Shown here: piece after piece, positions 1 to 8,133 of the stretch
How the letters are laid out: the number at the start of each line of letters is the position of its first letter
Position numbering within the stretch: the first letter of the stretch is position 1
Assembly: GCA_038118725.1 (NCBI GenBank)
Contig: JAYOIK010000065.1
Coordinates: forward strand, 1-31,149
From: JADHLJ01 sp038118725
Lineage (GTDB): Bacteria; Pseudomonadota; Alphaproteobacteria; Thalassobaculales; Thalassobaculaceae
Direction: 5' to 3'
DNA length: 31,149 nucleotides
The notes under the pieces: generated by a model
What the model saw: the letters and a program-made list of their open reading frames with translations, nothing else
Told to the model about the DNA's origin: nothing
Databases searched by the model: none
Position numbers and translations under genes: made by a program

Positions 1-38
1 TCTTGCTCCGTTTGCGGCAGATAAAGGCGTTTGTCGGG

Positions 39-78
39 AACGCCCGCATTCTCTACCGAGAAAGCGGGCGTTTTTTTT
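39..78 (+). terminator. Rho-independent terminator of a gene beyond the left edge
   Basis: A GC-rich 9-bp stem (39-47 pairs with 64-72) is extended by an inner 5-bp stem (49-53 with 58-62) across one A-A mismatch, with a 4-nt loop. Eight T residues follow at 71-78. Stem plus T-tract on the + strand is the classical factor-independent form. The reverse strand has almost no T run after the stem, so it should mainly stop rightward transcription entering from outside the window. It sits just beyond the 3' end of the leftward deacylase gene and separates the two converging units. Confidence 0.85.
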
Positions 79-101
79 GGAAACAGGTCGATAAACCAAA
101 A

Positions 102-1268
102 CTAACCAGACAGTTTCGGGATCAATCTCTCGATCATCCCGAGGCATTGATCCAGCTGATCCAAGGTGACGAATTCGTCCGGCTTATGGGCCTGCTCGAT
201 CGAGCCGGGGCCACAGACCACCGTGTCGATGCCCACGGCCTGGAACAGCCCGGCCTCGGTACCGAAGGACACGACTTCCGAGGCGTTCTCTCCGGTCAGC
301 GCCATGGCGAGCGCGACCGCCTCGGACTCCGTCATCGGCTCAAGCCCGGGTATCTCGCCGATGACATGGGTCACGATCGAGGCATCCGGCGAGACCGCGC
401 GCATTCTCGGCAACAGCTCCTCGGCGGCGTAGCGGCGGATCGTGCTGAGCGCGAAATCCGCGTCATCGCGGTTGACCGGTCGCATCTCCCAATCGAGAGA
501 ACAATGTCGGGGGATAACGTTCCGCGCGATCCCGCCCTCGATGACACCGGTTTGGATCGTCGAATAGGGCGGCTCGAAGCGACTGTTCGCCGGCGCGCGC
601 CCTTTCAATACTTCCTGTGTTTCCAGCAGCTTACCGATAAAGCGGGCGGCGTATTCGATCGCGTTGACCCCTTGGTCCGGCAATGAGGCATGACCCTCGA
701 GGCCGGTGAATTCCGTCGTGTATTCATGGCCGCCCTTGTGCCCCTCGATGATCCGCATCTCCGTCGGCTCGCCGATGATGCAGACCTTGGGGCGCCTCCC
801 GGTGGCGACCAGGGCCTCCAGCATCCGCCCCACGCCAAGACAGCCGACCTCCTCGTCATGGGTGAAGGCCAAATGCACGGGACGGGTGAGCCGGCTCTCG
901 GCGAACCGCGGCGCCATGGCGAGCGCGGCGGCGATAAACCCCTTCATGTCGCAGGCCCCGCGCCCGGTGATGGTCTCGCCATCGTCGCGAGCCTTGAAAG
1001 GATCGCCGGTCCAGGGCTGGCCCGCGACCGGGACCACGTCGGTATGCCCTGATAGCACCACGCCGCCGTCGACATCCGGTCCGATCGTGGCGAAGAGATT
1101 GGCCTTGGCCCCGGTCTCGTCGCGAGTCACCTCGAGCCGCGCGCCAAGCGCCTCCAGCCGATCGGCGCAAAAGTCGATCAGCGCCAGATTTGAATCCGAC
1201 GAAACCGTCGGAAATCCGATGAGGTCGCCCAAGAGCGACCGGGTTTGTTCGAGTTCCACGTGCGGCAT
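102..1268 (-). CDS. argE: Acetylornithine deacetylase (ArgE-type M20 metallopeptidase)
   Basis: A 388-residue M20-family dinuclear zinc hydrolase of usual ArgE length, expected in the cytoplasm to cleave N-acetyl-L-ornithine to ornithine and acetate. Visible metal and catalytic residues are the SGHTDVVP motif (H75, D77), the bridging Asp in GACDMKG (D107), the HDEEVG pair (catalytic E139, ligand E140), GEPT (E167) and a C-terminal AHKPDEF His (H361). I use the ATG at 1268, which has an AGG eight bases upstream, rather than the in-frame GTG at 1277. It is divergent from an ornithine cyclodeaminase-family gene 69 bp away, which fits ornithine metabolism. Related M20 deacylases (DapE, other N-acyl amino acid hydrolases) share these motifs, so the substrate is a family-level inference. 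Confidence 0.88.
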   Translation of the reverse strand: MPHVELEQTRSLLGDLIGFPTVSSDSNLALIDFCADRLEALGARLEVTRDETGAKANLFATIGPDVDGGVVLSGHTDVVPVAGQPWTGDPFKARDDGETITGRGACDMKGFIAAALAMAPRFAESRLTRPVHLAFTHDEEVGCLGVGRMLEALVATGRRPKVCIIGEPTEMRIIEGHKGGHEYTTEFTGLEGHASLPDQGVNAIEYAARFIGKLLETQEVLKGRAPANSRFEPPYSTIQTGVIEGGIARNVIPRHCSLDWEMRPVNRDDADFALSTIRRYAAEELLPRMRAVSPDASIVTHVIGEIPGLEPMTESEAVALAMALTGENASEVVSFGTEAGLFQAVGIDTVVCGPGSIEQAHKPDEFVTLDQLDQCLGMIERLIPKLSG

Positions 1269-1337
1269 GTTCGGCACCTAGTTTCGGTTGCCGCCACGAT
1301 GCTAGGCTCCGGCGGCACAATCAAGCCGAGAGATCAG

Positions 1338-2321
1338 ATGCGCGACATTCTCATTCTTACTGAACAAGATCTGCGGGCCTGCGTCAGGATCGACTCGGAC
1401 GCCATCCGAGTCGCCGAGGACGCTTTTCGCGCGCTTTCCAGTGGGACGGTGATCATGCCGCGCATCATGTCGGTGGAGGTACCGGACATTCATGCCGAGA
1501 TGGATATGAAAACCGCCTATATTCCGGGCTATGCCGGTTTCGCGCTCAAGGTCGCGTCGTCATTCGGCAATAACGCGGCGCTGGGGTTACCTAATCTGAG
1601 CGGTCTGATGATGCTGTTCTCGGCCGAAACCGGATTACTCCAGGCCATGTTGCTGGATAACGGCTACCTGACGGCGGTTCGCACGGCGGCGGCGGGCGCG
1701 GTGGCGGCGAAACATCTTGCTCCGGAAGGTGTCGAGACCGTCGGGGTCCTGGGCACGGGAGAACAAGCGCGCCTACAAGTCGAGGCCGCGCTTCTCGTTC
1801 GGCCGTTCTCGCGGGTACGGGTTTGGGGACGAGACAAGGCCAAGGCCGAGGAATGCACCACCCAACTTCGGGCCCTCGGCCTTGACGCGCGCGCCGAACC
1901 CGAGGCCGAACGGGTGGTCCGCGAAAGCCAGTTGGTCATTACGGCGACGGCGGCCCGGGAACCGATTCTGAAACGTGACTGGCTGCATCCTGGTCTGCAT
2001 ATAACCGCGATGGGGTCCGACTTCAGCGGCAAGCAGGAACTCGAGCCCGCCGCGCTTGCCGCCGCCGATCTCTATGTAGTGGACCGGTTGACGCAATGCG
2101 CGACGCTCGGCGAGCTGAGAGGCGCGCGCGAGGTCGGTTTGATGGCGGATGACCCGCCGGAGCTCGGCGATGTCGTCTCGGGGAGCGTCCGGGGGCGGCG
2201 CGCGCCGACGGATATCACGATCGCCGATCTAACCGGTACCGGAGCGCAGGACACCACCGTCGCGACCTTGGCGCTGGAGGTGGCGCGACAAGCCGGTTTG
2301 GGGAGTGTTATCCAGGGTTGA
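1338..2321 (+). CDS. Ornithine cyclodeaminase / mu-crystallin family protein, EutC-like
   Basis: A 327-residue NAD(P)-dependent enzyme of the ornithine cyclodeaminase/mu-crystallin family. Visible are the substrate-side lysines K58 (MDMKTA) and K71, R115 in LTAVRTAAAG, the Rossmann motif GVLGTGEQA (about 136-143) and ITAMGSD with the catalytic-type D227. The C-terminal stretch PTDITIADLTGTG followed by QDT is, from memory, characteristic of the EutC (ectoine-utilisation) subgroup. Canonical members turn ornithine into proline plus ammonia; others are ketimine reductases or EutC. I start at the ATG at 1338 because the upstream open frame runs into the divergent argE gene and has no family similarity. 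The neighbouring ArgE would make ornithine, which favours a cyclodeaminase role, but the sequence does not settle the substrate. Confidence 0.85.
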   Translation: MRDILILTEQDLRACVRIDSDAIRVAEDAFRALSSGTVIMPRIMSVEVPDIHAEMDMKTAYIPGYAGFALKVASSFGNNAALGLPNLSGLMMLFSAETGLLQAMLLDNGYLTAVRTAAAGAVAAKHLAPEGVETVGVLGTGEQARLQVEAALLVRPFSRVRVWGRDKAKAEECTTQLRALGLDARAEPEAERVVRESQLVITATAAREPILKRDWLHPGLHITAMGSDFSGKQELEPAALAAADLYVVDRLTQCATLGELRGAREVGLMADDPPELGDVVSGSVRGRRAPTDITIADLTGTGAQDTTVATLALEVARQAGLGSVIQG

Positions 2322-2366
2322 GCCAAATGGCGTCGACGAGACCCCACGTGCCGTTCGTCCCCTTCA

Positions 2367-2680
2367 AGCTTGCCGTCGCCAGGGCGGCTGTGCGGAGAGA
2401 GTGTCGCTTCCCTCCCCCGCGCCCTTGCGAAGGCAAGGGCTTTTGCCGTGATGGTCGATCAAGCGGGAGATTTCCGAGCGGATCGATCGCTCGTCGCTCG
2501 CCAACGCCGGCGGCAAGAGCCCTGACCTGCGTCAGGGCGACGATGGAGAGAGGGTCGCCTCCAAGCCCCGTCGCCCTTGCGAAGGCAAGGGCTCTTGCCG
2601 TGAACGTCGGTCACGCGGGAGCTTTTCAAGCCTCAAGCGCATGAAAAATACGGTAGCTTGCCTTCACCAGGGCGACGGTA
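2367..2680. repeat. REP-like intergenic hairpin repeats, two imperfect units plus a partial third
   Basis: The 423-bp gap 2322-2744 holds no convincing gene. An identical 20-base palindrome (8-bp stem, loop gaag) occurs at 2421-2440 and 2573-2592. The flanks are also alike: GAGAGAG followed by a TCGC box upstream (2395 and 2546), then TTGCCGTGA and GCGGGAG downstream, giving about 80 bp of imperfect direct repeat with a period of about 151 bp. A further hairpin lies at 2520-2537 (7-bp stem, loop ctgc). An AGCTTGCC...CCAGGGCG box occurs at 2367 and again at 2655. This looks like a mobile intergenic palindromic (REP/BIME-type) repeat. It lies downstream of the EutC-like gene and the moaD-like gene, which converge on it. 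Confidence 0.7.
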
Positions 2681-2744
2681 AACAGGCATCATGGCGTGAG
2701 TCTTCACTACCGCAACTCGGTATGAGCCCCGCCTGGCGTCGCGG

Positions 2745-2990
2745 TCAGCCCGCGGCCAGTCGCGGCAGCACGAAGACCTCGGCATCCGGCGGGATCTCGC
2801 GATACCAGTCGTCGCGGAAGATCTGGCCGTCGATGGACACCGCGACACCCTGCTCCAGATCATCGGCGAGCCTTGGGAACCGCTCTTCCAGGACGGAAAG
2901 CAGTTCCCGGATGGTGCGCGCCTCGACCTCCAGTTCAGGCGAGCCGCCCGCCTTGGCCTTGAGCGAGCCGGAAAGCACGACTTTCGTCAC
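2745..2990 (-). CDS. MoaD/ThiS-family small beta-grasp protein
   Basis: An 81-residue beta-grasp (ubiquitin-like) sulfur-carrier-type protein. The pattern fits MoaD/ThiS: an early TIRELLSVLEERFP helix, a VSIDGQIF strand and an ending PPDAEVFVLPRLAAG. Start is the GTG at 2990, with a GGGGAGG Shine-Dalgarno six bases upstream. It lies 22 bp downstream of the molybdenum hydroxylase subunit gene on the same strand, almost certainly co-transcribed, so a link to molybdopterin is likely. Classical MoaD and ThiS end in Gly-Gly, which is adenylated and thiocarboxylated; this one ends Ala-Ala-Gly. It may be an inactive or structural paralogue, or tolerate the change. Confidence 0.75.
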   Translation of the reverse strand: MTKVVLSGSLKAKAGGSPELEVEARTIRELLSVLEERFPRLADDLEQGVAVSIDGQIFRDDWYREIPPDAEVFVLPRLAAG

Positions 2991-3012
2991 GGGCCGCCTC
3001 CCCTATCCAGAC

Positions 3013-5292
3013 TTACTCCGCCGCCAGCTTTCCCTCGCCGCGCGCCTCATCGATCGCCGCGCGGACCCGGGGCGGCGACATCGGCAAATGGGTCAGCCGC
3101 ACGCCCGCCGCCGCCGAGACCGAGTTGGCCACCGCCGCCAGCGGCGGGACGATCGAGGTTTCCCCGACACCGCGCACGCCATAGGGATGGCCGGGATTCG
3201 CCACCTCGACGATCACCGTGTCGATCATCGGCAAGTCCGAGGCGACCGGTAGGCGATAGTCCAGGAACCCGGCATTCTGGAGCTTGCCGTCCTCGCCGTA
3301 GATATACTCCTCGTTCAGGGCCCAGCCGATCCCCTGGGCCGCGCCGCCCTGGAATTGTCCCTCGACATAGGATGGGTGAACCGCCTTGCCGGCGTCCTGG
3401 ATCACGGTATAGCGCAGGATCTTCACCTGCCCGGTTTCCTGGTCCACCTCCGAGTCCACCAAATGGGTCGCGAAACTGACCCCCGCGCCATCGGCGTTGA
3501 TCTCGGAATGCCCAGCGATCGGCCCGCCCGTGTTGCCCGCCTTGGCCGCGATATCGGCAAGCGAAAGCGGATCGAAGTCTCCGGCATTGGAGCCCGAGGG
3601 TTTGGCCTCGCCGTTTTCCCAGACAACCGCGTCCTCCGGAATACCCCACATCTTCGCCGCCCGCTCGCAGAGCTTGACCACCGCGTCGCGGGACGCGGCG
3701 ATGGTCGCCATGCCCGCCGAGAAGGTCACCCGGCTGCCCTCGGAGGTATCGTTGTACCCGAGCGAGGCGGTATCGGTGATGATCGCGCGCACCCGGTCAT
3801 AGGGGATGCCGAGTTCCTCTGCCGCCATCAGACACATGGATGCCCGAGACCCGCCGATATCCGGCGTGCCCAGCGACAGGCCGATGGTGCCGTCCATCTG
3901 AACATTAAGCGACACACTGGTCTGGCCACCGAAATTGAACCAGAAACCGCAAGCCACCCCCCTGCCCTGGCCGGGCGCCAGCGGGGCGCTGTAATGGGGA
4001 TGCGCCTTGGCGGCTTCCAAGGTTTCCACCAGGCCGATCGTGCCGAATTTCGGGCCATAGGCGGATTGACTGCCATTGCGGGACGCGTTCTTGAGGCGGA
4101 AATCGATCCGATCCATGCCGAGCTTGTCGGCGACCTCGTCGATCACGCTTTCCACCGCGAAGGTCGACATCGGCGCGCCGGGGGCTCGATACGCGGCCTG
4201 TTTCGGGCGGTTGACGATCACGTCATATCCGGAGACATGCAGGTTCTCCAGATCATAGCAGGCAAAGGCCGACATGGCGCCGAACTCGATCGGCGAGCCT
4301 GGGAAGGCCCCTCCCTGATAGCAGAGCTCGGCGGCTCCGGCGGTGATCCGCCCGTCCTTGGTGGCACCGACACGGACCTTCATCGCCGTGCTCGAGGTCG
4401 GGCCGGTCGCCTTGAAGACCTCGGCGCGGTCCATGACGATCTTGACCGGCAGGCCCGCCTTTTTTGAAAGCATGAGCGCGACCGGCTCAATGAAGACGGT
4501 GGTCTTGCCGCCAAAGCCGCCACCGATCTCCGACGCGGTCACGCGTAAGCGCGAAACCTCCATCCCGCAGAGTTGGGCGCAGGTATCGCGGACAACGAAA
4601 TGCCCCTGGGTGCAGCACCACAACTCAGCCGATCCGTCCTGGGCGACGCTGGCCAGGCAGGCATGGGGTTCGATATAGCCCTGGTGGGTCGCCTCGGTCT
4701 TGAAGGAGCGTTCAACCACCACATCGGCGGCCTCGAAGCCCTTGGCGACATCGCCGTGACCGAGTTCCATGAAGCTCGCGATGTTGGAGGGCTTGGTTGG
4801 CGCCGGGTCCATGCCGCTGGTGATCATGTCCTCACGCAGTAGAGGCGCGTCGGGCGCCATCGCGGCCTCGACATCGGTCACGTGTGGCAGGACTTCGTAA
4901 TCCACCTCGATAAGCGCGAGCGCGGCGTCCGCGGCCTCGACATCGACGGCGGCGATCGCGGCCACCGCGTGTCCCTCATAGAGCGCCTTGCCCTGGGCCA
5001 GACAATTCTCCAGCACGTCACGCAAGCTCCGCCGGACGGACCCAAAATCCGCCGCCGTCACCACCGCCTTCACTCCCGGCGCCGCCAGGGCCTTGGAGGC
5101 GTCTATTCCCTTGATCCGCGCATGCGCGTGCGGGCTACGCAGAACGCGCCCGACCAGCATGCCCGGGGCATAGAGATCGGCGCCATACTTCGCCCGGCCG
5201 GTTACCTTATCGACACCGTCCGGACGCGTGGGCCGCGTGCCGACAACCTTGAAGTCACGTTTCGAGGGTTTCGAGTCTTGATCCAACGGCAT
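3013..5292 (-). CDS. Xanthine dehydrogenase-family molybdopterin-binding (large) subunit
   Basis: A 759-residue molybdenum hydroxylase large subunit, the usual length for the catalytic chain of three-subunit enzymes. The N-terminal a/b-hammerhead (GRAKYGADLYAPGMLVGRVLRS region) is followed by the molybdopterin-binding domain with GGGFGGK at about 257-263 and an AYRAPGAP segment. The proton-abstracting Glu is in GVGE (E711) near the C terminus. It lacks the AYxCSFR active-site loop of form-I CO dehydrogenase, so it is a general aldehyde/purine/N-heterocycle hydroxylase type. No [2Fe-2S] or FAD subunit gene lies next to it; only a MoaD-like gene follows 22 bp downstream. Start ATG 5292 has AAAGGG eight to nine bases upstream. 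The substrate cannot be read from the sequence. Confidence 0.88.
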   Translation of the reverse strand: MPLDQDSKPSKRDFKVVGTRPTRPDGVDKVTGRAKYGADLYAPGMLVGRVLRSPHAHARIKGIDASKALAAPGVKAVVTAADFGSVRRSLRDVLENCLAQGKALYEGHAVAAIAAVDVEAADAALALIEVDYEVLPHVTDVEAAMAPDAPLLREDMITSGMDPAPTKPSNIASFMELGHGDVAKGFEAADVVVERSFKTEATHQGYIEPHACLASVAQDGSAELWCCTQGHFVVRDTCAQLCGMEVSRLRVTASEIGGGFGGKTTVFIEPVALMLSKKAGLPVKIVMDRAEVFKATGPTSSTAMKVRVGATKDGRITAGAAELCYQGGAFPGSPIEFGAMSAFACYDLENLHVSGYDVIVNRPKQAAYRAPGAPMSTFAVESVIDEVADKLGMDRIDFRLKNASRNGSQSAYGPKFGTIGLVETLEAAKAHPHYSAPLAPGQGRGVACGFWFNFGGQTSVSLNVQMDGTIGLSLGTPDIGGSRASMCLMAAEELGIPYDRVRAIITDTASLGYNDTSEGSRVTFSAGMATIAASRDAVVKLCERAAKMWGIPEDAVVWENGEAKPSGSNAGDFDPLSLADIAAKAGNTGGPIAGHSEINADGAGVSFATHLVDSEVDQETGQVKILRYTVIQDAGKAVHPSYVEGQFQGGAAQGIGWALNEEYIYGEDGKLQNAGFLDYRLPVASDLPMIDTVIVEVANPGHPYGVRGVGETSIVPPLAAVANSVSAAAGVRLTHLPMSPPRVRAAIDEARGEGKLAAE

Positions 5293-5625
5293 GATCGGGC
5301 CCTTTCGCGTCGACTAAATCGCCGACGACCTCACGGTTTCGCGTGCCGCGAGTGTCACCTTCGCGCGGCGCTTCCGCAAGCCGAAAACCGTGGTTTGAAC
5401 CCTATTGTGAAGGCGTGTTCAGCAGTTCCAGCACAAACGTGACATGGCCCATATAAAGGGGATGGCCATCAGCAGAACCATCGAGGTATTGCGAACCACG
5501 TTCATCATCGACAGGCGCCTAAAAGGTAAGGAAGACTTACCTTCATATTGCATCGCACAAAGGGTCAGTCAATGCGACCTAAATGGAAATCTCGTGATAT
5601 TTCACGCTAACACATATATGGTGCT
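5293..5625. other. Intergenic stretch upstream of the molybdenum hydroxylase gene
   Basis: This 333-bp non-coding stretch becomes clearly more A+T-rich from about 5440. It must hold the promoter of the leftward molybdenum hydroxylase/moaD pair. The only open frame (about 60 codons, rightward from 5444) has no recognisable features and untypical codon use, so I do not call it. One strong inverted repeat (5523-5543) is listed separately. Confidence 0.5.
5523..5543. promoter_or_regulatory. Perfect inverted repeat, possible operator
   Basis: AAGGTAAG and CTTACCTT form a perfect 8-bp dyad around a 5-base spacer (GAAGA) inside the A+T-rich part of the intergenic region. The arms are not GC-rich and no T-tract follows, so a terminator is unlikely. 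A dyad of this size suits a dimeric repressor such as a TetR- or GntR-type protein, but no such regulator is encoded in the window. It lies about 230 bp upstream of the molybdenum hydroxylase start and about 80 bp beyond the stop of the SnoaL-like pseudogene. Confidence 0.35.
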
Positions 5626-6114
5626 CTAGGATTTTGGCTTGAGATAGTGCAGCTCGTCCCCGGTCCATCCGACGCCATCCGGAACCGTGTAATAGAACTC
5701 CGCGATCATCGAGGAAAACCGCCAAACACCATTCACCCGGCGATAGATATCGTCGTAGCGGCCGCTTACCAGATAGGAGGTACCGAAACGGCCATAGCGC
5801 GCTTCCAGATAGCTGACGCTGGTTCCGCCGTCGCCGTCCACGTTGATCCGATGGCTATGAATGAATTGTTTGATATAGAAGCGCTCCCGCTCACCCATGC
5901 CTCGAAACCCGGCGTCGATGGCCTGGCGACCGACATAGGTCGCGAGATAGCCGAGTTCCACATGGGCGTCGTCGGTGAACAGGTCGACGATCTCGTCGAA
6001 TCAGCCGTCATTGATGCAGCCATGGTAGTCGTCGCGCAGACGGCGGATCTCATCCTTGTCCTCAAACAGACGAACCCGGCGTTCGAGCATGGCGAGGCGA
6101 TCTGATTCGGTCAT
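5626..6114 (-). pseudogene. SnoaL/NTF2-like domain gene interrupted by an in-frame TGA
   Basis: Read from the ATG at 6114, the frame encodes a SnoaL-like (NTF2-fold) protein of about 162 codons. A TGA at 6003-6001 lies at codon 38, right after CINDG and before FDEIVDLFTDDAHVELGYL. The frame then stays open to 5626. Both halves match one SnoaL-type domain: the N-terminal helix with DEIRRLRDDYHGC, then FDEIVDLF and the long beta-sheet ending YDDIYRRVNGVWRF. A Trp or Arg codon is the likely original, since NDG-[WRD]-FDE is common there. An ATG at 5961 could restart translation but would miss the first helices. Such domains serve as dehydratases, isomerases or small subunits of aromatic dioxygenases; the function here is unknown. 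Confidence 0.75.
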
Positions 6115-6175
6115 TTCGATCTCCGAGTATTTTCGCGCGGCGATTCTTCGAACGGGATTATCGTCGGGCCTGCGG

Positions 6176-8092
6176 TTATCGCGCCAGCAGTTGTTTCAGA
6201 GTCGTTCCAGCCCTCGCCAGGGCTTTGCCTCGGTCAAAGGTTTCAGCGCCCCGCAGGCAAGGATGAACATTGCCGTAGAGCGCGTCACCCTCGCCCGCGA
6301 TCTGGAACATGCCCCGCTCCAGCAAAATCGTCGGGACTCCACATGACGCCGCGATCGCGGCAACCGCGTTATCCACCGAGACAACCAGATCCAGGCTGGA
6401 GATCAAGGCCGCCACCCGGTCCAACTCGTTGCGCTGATCCAGCCCTGGCGGGTCATGCACCGTGATGTTCCGCGAGGCGGACAGCGCCGCGATCTCCTCC
6501 CGCGCGTCGATATAGACAACGGACACATAGGACGCCTGGTCCGGCCCGAGAGACGTCACGACCGTTTCAAGATCGAAATAGAAATCCGCGCGCACGGCAT
6601 CCGGGTCGCCCGAGCGCCAGGAAAGCCCGACTTTTGGTCGGTCGCCCAACGAGGCCAACCAATCCGACCAGAGCCGACGCTCCTCGGGATCCGCCTTGAT
6701 ATACCCGTCCGCGGGCGGCGGCCGTCCGTCCCCCACCCGGAACCGGCCCATGAGATCGCCGGCCAGGGTGTAGTGCGTCGGACGCAAGGTCTCGACGATC
6801 TCGTGATAGTCCCAAACCGGGCCGTCGCCTGGCTTTCGAATGACCGTGCGAGGGAAGAATTTGATATCGGGAAAAGAGCGCGACAATAGATCAAGGTTCC
6901 GGGCGTCGCATTCCACGACGACGGACGGCTTGATCCGCAGGAGATCCGGCAGGCAACTCAAGAACAGATACTCATCGCCGAGCCCCTGTTCGGAGCATAC
7001 CATCAACGGCCCGTCTCGGGGTTCCGCCTCGCTCCATTCCGGAGGCAGGCCCACCCGCGGCAGTTCCTCGGGCAGGAAACGGCGTCGCTTGTAAAGCTCC
7101 CACCCCCGGGCGACATCGCCCAGCAGGAGCTCCCCGAACCCCGCCGACACCGCCAGATGGTGCGATTGAGGGTTGATGATCAGCCCTCGCCCGGCGGCGT
7201 CGAAGGCGCGTTGGAAACGGTACTCCCGGTTGGCGCAATCGCAGAAGATCAGATATCCCGCCAAAAGATCCGGGCGCAGGAGAATCGCCTTTCTGGCGGA
7301 CGGCATTGCATCGGCGCCTTCGTCCTCGCGGCAGAGCCCGCTGGCATGGAGGCTCCAAGCCAGACCATCGCCAGGAGAGACGATCACGTTCCTGCGCGCG
7401 GTATCGATCCGCCCGTCCGAGGACGCCAGGACGCCGTAGGCATCGGCTCCTTCCGGCTGTACCAGAATCGCGCGTTTGAGTTCGCGACGCGCGTCCCTGG
7501 CCTCTCCGGTCTTCATCAAGGAACGGGCGAGCGCGACTTGGAAGCGCGCCTGGGGACCCGCCACGGCAACGGCATGGCGAAGCACGGCAACGGCTTCGTC
7601 ATCCAGATCAAGGCGCCGGCAACATTGCGCCAAAACGAGCCGGTATTCGGGATTGTCCGGGGCCAGCCCAACCGCCACGCGGGCCGCTTCCAGGGCTTGT
7701 TCGTACCGCTCCATCTGCGCCAGGCACGCGGCGAGATTCTGCGCCGCCTCATGCATGGCGGGCTCAAGCCTGAACGCCGTCTCGAAGGAGGCAACCGCGT
7801 CGTCGAGATCCCCGAGACCCCGCTGAACCGCGCCGAAATGATTTCGAAAAGTCGCCGATTCCGGCCGCAACGTCACCGCGCGGTTCAAGAACTCCCAAGC
7901 CCGGGCGTCATCGCCGGTCTGATGAAGCAGCACGCCGTAGAGATCCAGGGTCTCTGGTTGATTCGGTTGCGCTTGTAGGATGAGCGCGTAGATATCAGCG
8001 GCTTCGGCCAGCCTGCCCGCTTGATGATGGGCCAAACCTTGTTGCAGGGCGTGGATCAACTCCTCGGCATTCGCGGGCGACTGACTTGGCAT
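6176..8092 (-). CDS. TPR-repeat protein with C-terminal GT-B glycosyltransferase-like domain
   Basis: A 638-residue two-part protein. Residues about 5-330 are tandem tetratricopeptide repeats, visible as LAHHQAGRLAEAADIY, DARAWEFLNRAVTLRP, DAVASFETAFRLEP and EQALEAARVAVGLAPDN. Residues about 350-638 resemble the heptosyltransferase/GT41-like GT-B fold, with MVCSEQGLGDEYLF, PKVGLSWRSGDP and the nucleotide-sugar-side segment LVVSVDNAVAAIAASCGVPTILL (split here as LVVSVDNAV and AAIAASCGVP). No signal peptide or membrane segment is visible, so it is probably cytoplasmic. The architecture resembles FlmG-type soluble flagellin glycosyltransferases, where TPRs hold flagellin and the GT domain adds a nonulosonic acid. 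It is divergent from the amidino-sugar genes, which supports a shared glycan pathway. The acceptor is inference. Confidence 0.8.
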   Translation of the reverse strand: MPSQSPANAEELIHALQQGLAHHQAGRLAEAADIYALILQAQPNQPETLDLYGVLLHQTGDDARAWEFLNRAVTLRPESATFRNHFGAVQRGLGDLDDAVASFETAFRLEPAMHEAAQNLAACLAQMERYEQALEAARVAVGLAPDNPEYRLVLAQCCRRLDLDDEAVAVLRHAVAVAGPQARFQVALARSLMKTGEARDARRELKRAILVQPEGADAYGVLASSDGRIDTARRNVIVSPGDGLAWSLHASGLCREDEGADAMPSARKAILLRPDLLAGYLIFCDCANREYRFQRAFDAAGRGLIINPQSHHLAVSAGFGELLLGDVARGWELYKRRRFLPEELPRVGLPPEWSEAEPRDGPLMVCSEQGLGDEYLFLSCLPDLLRIKPSVVVECDARNLDLLSRSFPDIKFFPRTVIRKPGDGPVWDYHEIVETLRPTHYTLAGDLMGRFRVGDGRPPPADGYIKADPEERRLWSDWLASLGDRPKVGLSWRSGDPDAVRADFYFDLETVVTSLGPDQASYVSVVYIDAREEIAALSASRNITVHDPPGLDQRNELDRVAALISSLDLVVSVDNAVAAIAASCGVPTILLERGMFQIAGEGDALYGNVHPCLRGAETFDRGKALARAGTTLKQLLAR

Positions 8093-8133
8093 CGTGGAAG
8101 CAATCCCGGTCCGAGGTGTTCTTCACGCGGGTC

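Noticed and set aside
2318..2644. 108-codon frame in the gap after the EutC-like gene
   Set aside because: It is made of the hairpin repeats themselves, has no domain, and overlaps the stop of the upstream gene.
3355..4467. Long rightward open frame (370 codons) inside the molybdenum hydroxylase gene
   Set aside because: Antisense shadow typical of GC-rich DNA; rich in Arg/His/Gly, no domain, while the opposite frame has full family motifs.
3013..5292. Carbon monoxide dehydrogenase CoxL
   Set aside because: The AYxCSFR loop is absent (AYRAPGAP instead) and there are no coxM/coxS neighbours.
5444..5629. 61-codon frame in the AT-rich gap before the molybdenum hydroxylase gene
   Set aside because: Codon use unlike the neighbours, no ribosome site, contains the 5523-5543 dyad, no recognisable product.
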